Shown: piece by piece, positions 46,401-57,505 of the stretch
Layout: the number at the start of each line of letters is the position of its first letter
How positions within the stretch are numbered: the first letter of the stretch is position 1
NCBI GenBank assembly: GCA_948099385.1
Contig: CANUEZ040000116.1
Coordinates: 13,579,001-13,643,000 of the forward strand
DNA length: 64,000 nt
Source: Fasciola hepatica
Taxonomy: Eukaryota; Platyhelminthes; Trematoda; Plagiorchiida; Fasciolidae
Direction: 5' to 3'
The notes under the pieces: model-generated
Told to the model about the DNA's origin: nothing
Databases searched by the model: none
Seen by the model: the letters and a program-made list of their open reading frames with translations, nothing else
Translations under genes and position numbers: made by a program

Positions 46401-47069
46401 TGGTGGTTGTTAACAAGTTGGATGAAGCTGTTTTACTGTGCAGATTCCATGGTTTGCAAAGGAGATTCAGGATTTGTGACTAGATGCTGAATCACGTACA
46501 CCTATGATGAATATATTGGATGTCATGTCCAACCAATGTGCCCTCTATCGGAGAAAGAACACAAATGGATGCAACCTTCTGGGCTTTAATTTTTCTGTTT
46601 CGTTTTGTTTCGTGTTCTCCTTGGTATTATTGCGTGCCAGCATGTTCCACTTATTCTAGGTAATTTACAACCAAAAGCTGACGAGGGTTTGCCAGCGCTG
46701 CTGATTTGATGCTGCCAACTTTATGATGGTAAGTTGTTGCAAGCATCTAAATTAAGATCGACTGTCATCCCCACCTTTCGTTCCCCTTGCATACTCTTGT
46801 ACGTGTGAGCTTCACACGTGAGAAACGTAAAAAAGGTATACAATTCGGCACCAGCTCGACTTGGTTCTGATTTCCGATAGTATGGTGGCAAATCCTAGTG
46901 CGACCTTATTGCGGTTTGCGCGGGTAAAATTCTGTAATGAATTTGTTAAATGTGATCAAAAATAATAACATTATGAGTAAACGATAACATATGTAACGAC
47001 TGTACTTAGTTCAAGTTCGACGACCAGAAGCCCCAAAACTCTAGCAAGCTGAGATATGCACCAACTCAC

Positions 47070-47234
47070 CTTTGAGATGCACTTGCTTCCGTGTATATTG
47101 AGCAAATTGAGCACCAAGGTTGCAAACCCGGGCGCCAGGCAATTGTAAGCCATCAGACCCAGTTTCAATTCTTCCATACAGACCACCATATCGTTAACCA
47201 AGTACGTCCATCGGGGAAAGTTGTTGATTAGGCA
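47070..47234 (-). CDS. slo: Slo channel exon: RCK1, ELKLG / CLAPGF segment
   Basis: Acceptor TTTTTTGACTGATAG, donor GTGAGT, exactly 55 codons, phase 0 at both ends. LINNFPRW corresponds to HLLNIPSW of BK. MEELKLGLMAYNCLAPGF matches CLAELKLGFIAQSCLAQGL, one of the best conserved stretches of the Slo family. The exon ends GSKCISK, and the next begins with a Trp-containing helix as in BK (DTWQKYYLEG). Confidence 0.95.
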
Positions 47235-47379
47235 CTATCAGTCAAAAAAGAGGACAGACAAATAACAAGACAAAAGAGAAATAAAACCTTGAAAAGAGAA
47301 CCCATGTCTAAAAAGAATGCCGATGTTATTAGGGATGTACATACATAAATATGGGTTGTGTAGAGATTTATTGAGACTG

Positions 47380-47818
47380 GACAGGGAGATTCAGTTGGCC
47401 ATATTGTGAAGCTCCGTTAAACTGGTTCAGTTCAGATCCCATGCTATCCATCACAGTTTTGTTTATCTCGTATTTATCATACAGTTCGTATGTTCCCCAT
47501 GCCCTTAGTCCACCAATTTCCACGCAGGCCCCCATCATTTCGCCTCCACGCCCTCGAGGTAATTGTGTGTACAGACCCAGCTCATCACACCCTTAGCCTT
47601 GTTTCTATGACAAGTGTTAGCTGACCTTAACCGATACCCGTCTGAGATTCATTTGTTGGCCCTATCTGATATTATCGAACTCAGTTCGAACGGATTTTAT
47701 CGCTTCCCGTTTTTTCACAATGTTCACTGAAGCACTGGTTTCGACGACCCGTCCTGTTATTTCTTCATGATTGCCTGGCTTACTAGACTAGGCCGCACGG
47801 CTGGGGCATAATTCTCTC

Positions 47819-47875
<57 letters not shown>

Positions 47876-48245
47876 CTATCTCCTTGATAAGTCTGTATGA
47901 ATGACTAAACTTCGGCGGCCTCCTTGCGATCATCCCATTTGCCCATAGCCATAGATATGCCGTTTTGTGTTCAACTCGCTTATGTGTGCGTCCTCCCTCA
48001 GACAATTACTTCTCTCTTTCGATCGTTGATTCGTCAAAATGTTTCCTACAAATAACGATTTCTTTAGGAACCACTTGACTCTATCTTGTATCGCCATCTC
48101 GAGCGTTTCCTGTCTATTGTTGTCTGGACGTTTTGAAGTCATTTTCCGATTGTCTTGATTCTGTGGTCAGTTTTTCCACAATATGGGGTTATGTTATTGT
48201 TATTGTTTGATAATTTGTCCTATAGTACACGTAGTAAACGGGACA
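47380..48245. repeat. Copy 1 of a ~0.85-kb dispersed direct repeat
   Basis: It aligns along its length with 56680-57505. Shared blocks include AGATTTATTG, CATGCTATC, GGAACCA(C/T)TTGACTC, ATCTCGAGCGTTTCCTGTCTATTGTTGT, GTCAGTTTTTCCACAATATGGGGTTATG and ACAGTACACGTAGTAAA. No coding potential recognised. A (CT)n(ATCT)n microsatellite at 47811-47882 lies inside and is absent from copy 2. It lies in the intron between the exons at 47070 and 45537? no: it is just upstream of the exon at 47234, in the 51785-47234 intron. Confidence 0.75.
47811..47882. repeat. (CT)n(ATCT)n microsatellite
   Basis: About 45 bases of CT with two interruptions followed by six ATCT units. It lies inside the dispersed repeat copy 1. 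Confidence 0.9.
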
Positions 48246-50089
48246 GTAATCCTCTACAGGTTGCGAACAATTTTTCAGGTTGTTTGGCCAAAGCACTACC
48301 GTATTAGATTCAAATTGGATCACCTGATGCAGACAACTTCAATTGAATTCGTTCGATAAAGCCCAAATTGGCCGGTTAAAACAGACCACGACTGATCACA
48401 AGATTCCGAAGAGCCGTTTTTATAACCTGGCACAATTATTATTACCATCACTGTAGTCACCAGTGAGGAGTCTAAATTATCTTTACAATGATTCATTTGG
48501 TATCATACACGCTCAATTTAGCATTGAAAACCATGGAAGCGGTACTGAACTTCTCTTTAATCCGGTTTGTTAGGATTCATTAGGCGCATGGCGTAGCCCC
48601 AACTACAACGTGAACCACAAGTGTAGAATTGTGTGCGTCACACATTTCCATCAGGCTGTTCGATAGCTCTGTATGTGACCGATTGCCTGTATTACCTTTC
48701 AAAGTTAACGACGCGCACTTGTTCCATGCTGACTCAAAACAAATTGTCGGGTGCAAGCTCGGATAGTCTGCTGATAACGTGTGTGACTCACATTCACGTA
48801 GGTTAATTTCAGGTCCTACACTTACCCCTCAAAATGGGACTTAGTGCGCATGAACTGTTAGTGACTTTCAGAAAGCCTGATAAAACAGCTTTGCAGTGCT
48901 GCCACGGTTTTCAATGGTGAGTCTTTTTACTACGTGGTGAATCATTACATAACTATAATGTCTGTGTCAGGAGCGTAACAGTTTCAACAAAATACCTTAT
49001 CCGCTCCGCACACTTTTGTCACGGGCAAACTGCATCTCATAGCCCCTGATCGAATAAGTTAACTTGCTCAAAGATCATCCTTCTGGAGCAGCCAAAAGAG
49101 AATAGAACCGCATCTACATGCTAGTCAAGTTGGATATGTTCTCGATTTTTACTCCCAACGTAGATAGTGGTAGACAATAATCCACCGCCGTCCGGGTTAT
49201 CACCACACCTGACCTTGTGGGACCCCGTAGAGGTCACCAATCCATGTCTGTGTGTCAGGTGAACGGCTATCCATAATGGTGCTTTGGGTCTTTGAGAATG
49301 TGGCATAAAAGCTTTTTCAGCTGAACTTATGACAACCATGCACAAAAAACTAATCGACATTCCATGATAAAGCTAATACCACGGATATTGGACTAAAAAT
49401 CACATGGGAACTAATCCGGTTTGGGTTGTTTGTCTTCCCTTGAGCATTCACGAACAGTTATTAAACCATCTGATTACAAGTCATTTACCCAAGAGGGAAT
49501 TAATAAATTTCAGGTGGCAATTATGGTTCTTGGATGCGATAGCGATCAACAAATTTCAACCAATCGCATGCCAACTATCAGATCTCAGTGTCAGCCTGGA
49601 TATGCCATCTTTATTGAATTTAATCTGCTGATGAACTCGTTAGCTGGCATTAGGGACTAGCTGAAATACTGCGAATAGATTTTGTAAATGAATCGTATAA
49701 TCTCGCTACTCGATGTTTTTTCTCAGTGACACAGGGAGAGGAGCCTTCAAAACTGGTGAAAGTATACCAAAAGGTGCTTTTAGTTTCATTCATAACCTTG
49801 GGTAACAATGGTCAAGGCATGTTAAAAAGCCATTTGTCCCGTAATCATAATCTAAAGTGCCAACTGATATGCGTGTATTTGTCTGCTCACGCTCCAGTCA
49901 CTGGATGGCGTCAGGGCTAGAGTTCCACACCTACCCTCGCCAGTGAACAGCCTGCTCTGCGGAATCGACTAGACCGCGTCTATCAAATTATTGAAAACTT
50001 GTCAATAATGTTTTGTAATAACACGATTTCTGTTTAGTTCACCTCATGCTTTCAAGCCGCTGACCTTGTTGTACTTCAGTCACTCATTG
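48246..50089. other. Intron, nothing recognised
   Basis: Short overlapping plus frames near 49404-49660 have no family support. Confidence 0.4.
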
Positions 50090-50730
50090 TCTAGCTGAAT
50101 CGGTAATGAGATGTGACTTAATGTACTGCGCCAATGAAGCAGAAGATCGGCAAAGACTGTCGGTGTTTGAGCATTGATGTCCTCGTAGCTGTCCCCGAAT
50201 ATGGTGGGAATGTCATATCAGCAATGCTGAGGTTAAACGTTGGGTGTCGGGAACCAATGGTCAGGCACTGGAACAAGTGCGGAATTTAAACAGGTTAAGG
50301 CGGTTGGGACATGTGTTACGCATCCTCACTGACAGACTACCTCGGCGTACACAGTTTTCCGAGGCAAGTAATGGTTAGAAGATAGGTTGAGGTGGTCTGA
50401 CCATGATATGGCAAAAAGGTATGAAGACCTTGACCAGTGGACTTGGCCAAGTAGGACGCGTGAGATTGCCAGATTAAGGTCCAAGAAACCTACCTACCAC
50501 GTAGTTAGAATGATTAAATGTTATGGCTAGGTGTCGTGACCAGTGGTGTAGCTGCACTCAATCTCTTTCTTTTTCCTCGTGATTTCCCTTTATTGTTTTG
50601 TTTTCTGCTCTTTCTCGCTTTATGCTTCTATTCCTCTTGCTCTTTACTCGACTATGCTGGAAGGTAGAAACCTAAACCAGAGCACAGAAGTGCGAGGTTA
50701 TTGGTTGAATGAACTGAAATGATCTGCTAA
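50090..50730 (+). mobile_element. RTE-like LINE 3' end
   Basis: GGCAAAGACTGTCGGTGTTTG (RLSVFEH region), GGTTGGGACATGTGTTACGC (LGHVLR), then GGACTTGGCCAAGTAGGACG (GLGQVGR) and GGCTAGGTGTCGTGACCAGT follow in order. The copy ends in GAATGAACTGAAATG. It is 5'-truncated and has the same orientation as the copies at 33430 and 38410. Confidence 0.7.
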
Positions 50731-51059
50731 AGAATCAATAACAAAGACACAGAGGGAACAGATTGAGGACAAATAATGAGTTCAGATGTAGTTGCTCCAT
50801 TGATAACGGCCTAATCTCTCTGCCAGTGTTCCGTAGGCGGATTCGGGGATGCCGACCCAGAAACCTACCGTATCAAATATGACTAAGCTGACCAGTGAAA
50901 GTTTTCATACTTCTCACTATTTCAAGGATCGACCACCTCCACCCACACTCCAACCACTACCTGTTTAAATGAATACAGTGGAAGTCTGTCTACAACGCAT
51001 AATTAACCCATATCCCGACCACACTAAAGTGAAGAGATGTGGTGCGTGTGAGGCTCGGC

Positions 51060-51445
51060 ACATAGCCAAGAGACGGCTTGGTTCACTTGTCAGACAGCGT
51101 GCCATCGCCCATTCAGAATCAAGCACAAGGTCGGAAGCAGTGAAGCCGATAGCACGTGATCAGCTGACCAGAATCGCCGATGAGAGTGGAGCGAGTCAAA
51201 CGATCAATGGACCAATCAGCGGTAAACGGTCGTCTGGGTCGACTAGAGCCGACCCAACCAATCCGAGAGCGAACAGACAAACAAGCCAGACGGGCAGTTT
51301 TGGTCTGCTAGTAGGCCAACAAGCTTTTAGGCACGGTGGTGGTTATGAACAGCACTTATATTAACGATGTTTTGTGCCAATAAACCGAGGTGGTTCGAAG
51401 GCAGAAGAGTCTTCTACCTAGAGCTACCAAGAAGGACTAGAACAG
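51060..51445 (-). mobile_element. LTR-like dispersed repeat, reverse orientation
   Basis: Reverse complement shows the common anchor (TAGCTCTAGGTAGAAGACTC, CTTCGAACCACCTCGGTTTA, TTGGCACAAAAC) and a GATTGGTTG / CCGATTGG-rich body, as at 32620-33000 and 23690-23940. The 131-codon plus frame over it is a by-product of the repeat. Confidence 0.45.
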
Positions 51446-51784
51446 AACTTGCTCAGTGACTAACGTCTCAGACCAAATAGCCTATGCCTGAGTGCAGCAT
51501 TACTGATCCGGTGCCCCGATCCTGTCGTAGCAAAGTTGCGAACACAGTGACGCTCAAACACCGGTAGTATTCACGAACGTTTTACTGGCAGTGGCCATGT
51601 TTCTCAGCCTCATAATAAGACCGAGCCAACTGCAGTTATGTACAACTATTAGAATATTGCGTCGATGAAACGTATGACCCAGATCGAAACAAGCTAGACG
51701 AGTATTTTGTTGGGAAAAACACTTCTCAGAGAACACTTTCAAAAGAAACTGTGTGATCAAGGTAAAAATTCCTACCAAATGTAC

Positions 51785-52043
51785 CTTGTTTCTAAAATTG
51801 TGCAGTTGAACAACTACTCTGAGTGTCTTCTTCCGTGCTTTTAGCGATATTGCTTGCATAATATTAGCCGCATCATCTGCGTCTCGACGCTTCGCGTTTG
51901 GTGTGGCCAAGACTATAGCGGCCCGAGCATCTTGCATTTTGGCCCGGGCCAGATCCTGCGGATTGTTTGGTGTGCCGACAAAATATCGGACCCACGCGTG
52001 GTAATGACTGAGAATCGCCTTGAGTGCCAAGTCAATGGGAATA
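51785..52043 (-). CDS. slo: Slo channel exon: RCK1 core
   Basis: Acceptor with pyrimidine tract (CCCCCATATTCCAG) and probable donor GTACAT. One leading base, then 86 codons ending in phase 0. NPQDLARAKMQDARAAIVL matches the BK segment NPHDLARVKIESADACLIL. RDADDAANIMQAISLKA matches PDAEDASNIMRVISIKN. LRVVVQLHNFRNK matches IRIITQMLQYHNK. A stronger-looking GTAGGA lies 9 bases further on and would add Val-His-Leu. The GTACAT choice keeps the family length when joined to the next exon. This is the most clearly recognisable exon of the gene. It carries the part of RCK1 where BK has one of its Ca2+-sensing regions. Confidence 0.95.
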
Positions 52044-52213
52044 CTGGAATATGGGGGATGGGATCAGTGAAGGTTCCACGAGTAGCCGTTTGCCACATGA
52101 GTTTCATTGGAAGAATTCGGCTCTACTCGCCCAGCTTGCCTGTAACGTGTCAGGCTGGACTTTTTACATGCAAGCATCGTAACTTGTGGGATGTTATAAC
52201 AATAAAAAATAGT

Positions 52214-52363
52214 GTTTTGAGGTGATCTAAATGTGAAAAGTCTTTGGCCTCGGCCCCACGCATGGTCACCACCCTCGCTCTAGTACCGCGAGTGCTCTAC
52301 CAGCTGAGCTACGAGGCCACGCCGGAGAACCTTCGACTTTTCACATTTGGATCACCTCAAAAC
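52214..52363. mobile_element. 150-bp element: tRNA-like sequence enclosed by 29-bp terminal inverted repeats
   Basis: The ends 52214-52242 and 52335-52363 are inverted repeats differing at one of 29 positions, and weaker pairing continues a few bases outward. The minus strand between them (52246-52318) starts GGCCTCGTAGCTCAGCTGGTAGAGC, here split as GGCCTCG, TAGCTCAGCTGGTAGAGC. This is a 7-base acceptor strand plus a canonical D arm, and it ends CGAGGCC, which pairs fully with the start. An anticodon-like stem CTCGC/GCGAG is present, but its loop has 9 bases. The GGTTCRA T-arm block is missing. It is therefore not a normal tRNA gene. A MITE or foldback element that captured a tRNA is inferred. 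Confidence 0.7.
52246..52318 (-). pseudogene. tRNA-like sequence inside the inverted-repeat element
   Basis: 73 bases with a perfect 7-bp acceptor stem, canonical A box and D arm, and a 5-bp anticodon-position stem. The B box (GGTTCRANNCC) is absent and the T-arm region is GGTGGTGACCATGCGTGGGG. Without a B box, normal RNA polymerase III transcription is unlikely. Identity of the parent tRNA cannot be fixed because the anticodon loop is abnormal. Confidence 0.55.
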
Positions 52364-53089
52364 ATTATCAAAATCTGCCAACCATCAATACAAATAAAAT
52401 AGTGTAACTGATTATGATACTGAATGACAGTGAACAGAGGGATTCAAATACTCGTAAATTTTCTCTCAAAAGTAGTTGTTCACTGCTCAGTGCGTCCATG
52501 ATATACTGCAATACATAATTAAGCCTGTCAATGTTAGGTTTCAACACGCTGCTTTATAATGGTGTGGCATAGACCGCCATTCACCTTTTGCCTGACGTTT
52601 TTTCGCTCTATGCTCTTTCGGATCGTAGAGGTGCAATACCCATGGAAAAGAGCTGCATCCAGCAGACGTTTGACGATACTGCCCGTGACGTCAATTTTAA
52701 CGATAGAGAGCGACGGTCAAGAAAAGACGGCGACGACAACGGTTTGACAAACGTCCAGTCCATCATCGACTAACGACCCGGAATGAAGCAGGCAGGGTCA
52801 TCAAATGTGCGTAAATGCAGCGCTCTTCAGTAGGAGTTGCACGTGTACGATCTGCAAGGACAAAGAGATCAGAAAGACTCGGCTGACCGAGGCTCAGTGA
52901 GTGTATACGCAGGCACCAAAGCCTACACCAAAAAATCGGAATGGCGGTGTACATCGGAGAGGTACAGCGTCAGTTTGTCTGTTGAAAGTACTTATCGCTC
53001 CCCCATGAACCACTGAACATTTGGTGAACATCCAACGGATACAACTATTGCATGCGATGCTGATGTGAAGCAGGACCTTGAGAGCCAAA

Positions 53090-53165
53090 TGGGATAGCCC
53101 AAAGGTTAATTTATATTTTTGTACTTTGGGTTTGAGTCCCGGTTGGGACTTGGTGAATTCACCCT
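53090..53165 (+). repeat. Short dispersed repeat with a GTTTGAGTCCCGG block
   Basis: GGGATAGCCCAAAGGTTAATTT...GGGTTTGAGTCCCGGTTGGGA looks like a decayed A box/B box pair. Compare 46300-46400. Confidence 0.4.
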
Positions 53166-53937
53166 GCCCGTGTGACGATTCCTAACAAGCAAACAGATGA
53201 AACAGTTTTACAGTGAGTGCTTCGAAGTTTCTCGACTGCGAGTCAGGGGTTGGTGAAACATAGTCTTCGGGAAGACCAGCCTGAAAAGGGTAATACTGAA
53301 GACAAGCTTCCGCATTCTGAGTTTCCCTCACGAAACAACAAAAATACTGACGCTGTTTTGTGAACAGAGTGAAGACTGATTCAAGTGAATGAACTCGCCC
53401 TCGCGATCTGCCGGTCCGGTTAATTTTTACCTCTAAATTCACATAGGTATTGAAATCCGATTAGATGGTTCGTAGAACAAGTTCATGGATAGCTCATGAA
53501 ATCCGTGCGGGAACAGAATCATTTGTCATCAGGTGAGTTTATCACCGTGATCCCAATGAAAATCTCGTTCGGTGAGAATAACAGAAGAATGAACAATTAG
53601 TTTCTCACACTTTACTTATCAGTGAATACTGGTCGTTTTCTATAACTATGCTTAAAGCTGTTGAAATCGTTTTCCCTGAGAAACCACAACCATGATGAAG
53701 TCCGCAAGTTTAAAGATAGACATCTAACTAGAACCACCAAACGTCAATACAAAGTTCAAGATTTGCTCAGTTGTGAATTCACCAAATCTCCAAATAAAAT
53801 ACGATATGCTGATGGAGGTGACAGATAGAAATGCCAAAATGTATTATTGACGTAGAAAGTATTACTGGCACGAGAAACCTGCGTCTTATAGATAAAGGGA
53901 AATTCACTTGCAATTCTCATACCCAAAGATCCAAAGT

Positions 53938-54010
53938 CGAGGGCCCGAATCGAACCGGCGACGCCTCACTTACCGGACAGATCCTCCACTAAGTGAGATA
54001 TCGCGGTACG
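53938..54010 (-). repeat. tRNA-derived repeat (SINE-like)
   Basis: The reverse strand has GATATCTCACTTAGTGGAGGA, then GTCCGGTAAGTGAGGCGTCG (anticodon-arm region) and CCGGTTCGATTCGGGCCC (T arm with an intact B box). No acceptor stem is evident. Confidence 0.55.
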
Positions 54011-54251
54011 CGTATGAATAAGACAAGAGAATATCTAGTGATGGACAAACCACTATTCCAATGAAGCACAGCAACTTGTTAGATAATGTTGAAGGTGATT
54101 GTGATGTGGTTTACGATCACTATACCTTGATATTCGTGATTATACCAAATAAAGCGTATATGATACAGGATCGAAACTTGAAAAGCAAGTGAACAAATTC
54201 TGGTTCAGAGAAGAAGGGGTAGGGGTGGGGAAGGAAAGACTTATCACTCAC

Positions 54252-54368
54252 GGTCGCAGTATGACCATATTCAGTCGAACACGACCTTTAGCACCACCGC
54301 CGGTGAGAAATCCCTTGATAAACGCACGCAAACTGCCGTTGTCAAAATTCCCGCAGACCAACACATGG
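54252..54368 (-). CDS. slo: Slo channel exon: start of RCK1 (first beta strand and helix)
   Basis: Acceptor TTTCAATAG, donor GTGAGT. One leading base, 38 codons, two trailing bases. HVLVCGNF aligns with HIVVCGHI of BK RCK1, the first Rossmann-like beta strand and its turn. SLRAFIKGFL aligns with the following helix, and RLNMVILR with the second beta strand. The loop GGGAKGR replaces the BK KDRDDVN loop. Phase joins exactly with the exons at 61702-61796 and 51785-52043. This cytoplasmic domain forms part of the gating ring in the family. A short plus-strand open frame over the same bases is a shadow. Confidence 0.92.
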
Positions 54369-56570
54369 CTATTGAAATGAAAGAATGAGAATACGGATTT
54401 TCTCGTACGTGTACAAACTGCAGTTAAACGAAGTGAGCTTCTAGATTAAAAAAACAAAAAACAAATGAGCCGTCATACTGACAACGATCAAAGTAGCTGC
54501 GGGCATCAAAACCAGTAAGAACGTCGGATGTTTTTTGTGCTATCACAAAGTGCATCGCTGAACAACGGAACTGATAGGACACAAATCAATAAATGATAAC
54601 GTTTAAATAATTGCAACCAAGTTTTGATTATTATGAGCTCCTAATGACTGGGTCTGTCGTTCAGGTCTTAAGCAATTCATCACGAGTCCAGATGTTATCG
54701 TCATCAATGCGCAGGCGACGATCCCCCTTGGCCATGTGAATGCAATGTCCAACGATTATATAAATTATGATTACTATCAGCATGAGAAATCGAAAAAGTC
54801 ACCAATCAAACCCAATGAACATTGGAACTACAGAACTTCAAATCAATCCTCTCGGGAATTTTTCGATGACCGAATTGACTCATGGCCACCGAGCGTTATA
54901 AGTCGTACATGGTCAGACCCCAGTAGTCATGGTTTCGAACCCAAGCGGAATCAGGCTGTTTTATCGCTCGGCTCCTTATTACTCCAGATCTGCTAACGAC
55001 CATACTTTTCTTGGTTTCAACACAACTACCATCTTTGTTCTTATCATCATTAAAAAGCCACCGTACAAAAAACTAGTCCTTTTACCCAGCTGGGAATCAC
55101 CCAAAACCAGTTTATCTGTTGCCATGTGTTCGAATGAACACAGAGAGTTAAGTTCGTCTAGTCTCACAAGTGTGTTAGGTCAAGAGACGTTTCACTTCCT
55201 AAAGGTAGTTGAGATTGTTTTTATGCCCACATATAATATATATATTAATATATCATAAAGGAGAAGTATCCTTTCACACCCCAGACGTTTCAAATTAGAT
55301 CCTAGTGAAGATATATTATCGGAGTGTATAAGTATGAAGATGAGTGAAGGTCAAGAAATTACGGCCAGCTTGATACGGTCGGGAAGGCGGCAGAGTTAGG
55401 TGACCTTGTGGGTCAAAGCCACTTAGACAGCCACGATTTGAGTGCGTAGTTTACGAAAACCCTGTACATCTCGGTGATAAAACTTTGCAGCTTTCTGAAA
55501 CCGAGACGGAAAGAAAAGATAATGTCATCGTATTGATAAATTGTTTGAAACAAGACTTATCGACGCTGATTATGATGAGAAAGTAATGGGGCTGGCTGGT
55601 ATGAGACAGTGCAGGAATTATTATCTATCGTTTGTTATCACAGTTTGGTTCATGAAATAACGATGATCGGTAACAGATAGGAGTCAGAATTCACGGCGGA
55701 AGCGAGAAGAATAAAGGCTTCAATTTCAAAGGTGGCCTTGATAAACAGAGTGTCGAGAATGAAACAGTAACAGGTCGTCTGAAGTCAAGTCAAGTGATGG
55801 TTTTAAGCACCCGGAGGTGAATATTCAGCATCTACTAAACCATTAAATACCGGGATTACTGGAGAAAAATAAATGAAAAAGGAGGAAATATTTATCTCAA
55901 CCGGTTTTTCCGTTCGTTAGTAACATTGTTATAATAGGTGAGGCATCTGGCCAGATACGGACCCGTTGGTGATTTGTAAATAGTGCTACTGGCAAACAGA
56001 TGTTTGTGGCCGGACACAGTCGAGGATGTGGAAACACATTTGTTAAGATCCGGATAAAGAAAATGCGATTGTTTGTCTAGTGCCCTTGAAGCGACCTTTG
56101 GCAAGCGTGTTGTTGTGGTGATATAACAGGAAGAGAGAACTGACCGTAGGAGATCCCACTACAACCAGAAAGATGTTTGCTGGATCTGACAACAAGTGTA
56201 GTCTTTCACAAACAGATCTGGGAAGAAAACGGGAGGAGGGCAGAGCCAAAGTGGTACGATACACGCGAACATGGAGCATTTTTTTAGATGAAGTGGAGTA
56301 TAAAGAGGTTTCACACGTAGCCTGTAAAATGTCAAACGTCCATTTTTTTGGAAAACGGCTGCCACATGATAGAACAGGGAAAGATCATGGCACCGGAATA
56401 ATAAAAGCCATTCTCCAGTAGTCAGGAATGTGCTTTTGAGTTAAACATCTGTTGAATACTTCTGAAGTTATTGGAGCCGGTGTTCCTTCGCATTCCTTTA
56501 GGATTTCCGCTGGTAGACCGTCTGGACCGTTTGCCTTGTTTTGTTGAGATTTGTATTAGTTAGATGTGCG

Positions 56571-56573
56571 TAT

Positions 56574-56622
<49 letters not shown>
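56571..56622. repeat. (TA)n microsatellite
   Basis: About 52 bases of alternating TA with one AA interruption. Confidence 0.9.
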
Positions 56623-56679
56623 CACTACTCCAAGGAGATTCAGACATGACAATGGGCCCTGAACTACTGACAAAGTGTT

Positions 56680-57505
56680 GGCCATTGTAAAGATTTATTG
56701 GAATTGGACGGAGAAATTTAACTCGCCTTTTCGGGAAACTCCGTTCAACGGGTTTAATCAAAATCTCATGCTATCTATCACAATTTCGTCTTGCATTTAC
56801 CAAACAGTTCATTTGCTGTCCATGCCCTCTGAGCACAAGTTTCCACGCCGACCACCACCCCCTCGATTCCACGCCCGAGTAATAGTTTGTATGTTTAGTC
56901 CTTTCGCGTTACACAATTTTAGCCTTGTTTCTATGGCAGGTATCCACTGCTCTTAATTGTCATGGGTCTAATAGTTGATCTTTTTTGTTTGATTTCATCG
57001 CATACTTAACCTTTTGCTTCGGTTTTGGAATGGCCTATTGGTATCCATGATCCTTTCTGTTATTATATCATAATTGCCTGGGTTACTGGACTAGGCCCAA
57101 ACGTTTGGACTTAATTATATTCTTCTCTATCTGTCTGCCTTAACCGTGAGAATGACTGAACTTTGACCGTTCCCTTGCGATTATCCCATTTGCTCATAGC
57201 CGTAGCTATTGCGTTTGTTCTTCAACACGTTTGTGTGTGTGTGTGTGTGTTTGTGTTCCCTCACACAATTACTTCTCGCTTTTGATCGTTGATTCGTCAA
57301 AGTGTTTCCCACAAATAACGATCTCTTTAGGAACCATTTGACTCACTCTTGTATCACCATCTCGAGCGTTTCCTGTCTATTGTTGTGTGGAATTTTCGAA
57401 GCCCTTTTCTGACTGTCTTCTTTCTGTGGTCAGTTTTTCCACAATATGGGGTTATGTTATTGTTATTGTTTGACAATTTGTCCTACAGTACACGTAGTAA
57501 AGCGA
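56680..57505. repeat. Copy 2 of the ~0.85-kb dispersed direct repeat
   Basis: Same orientation and order of shared blocks as 47380-48245, about 9.3 kb away. The two are not LTRs of one element, because two channel exons (51785, 54252) lie between them. Similarity by eye is about 75-80 percent, higher in the last 250 bases. Confidence 0.75.
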
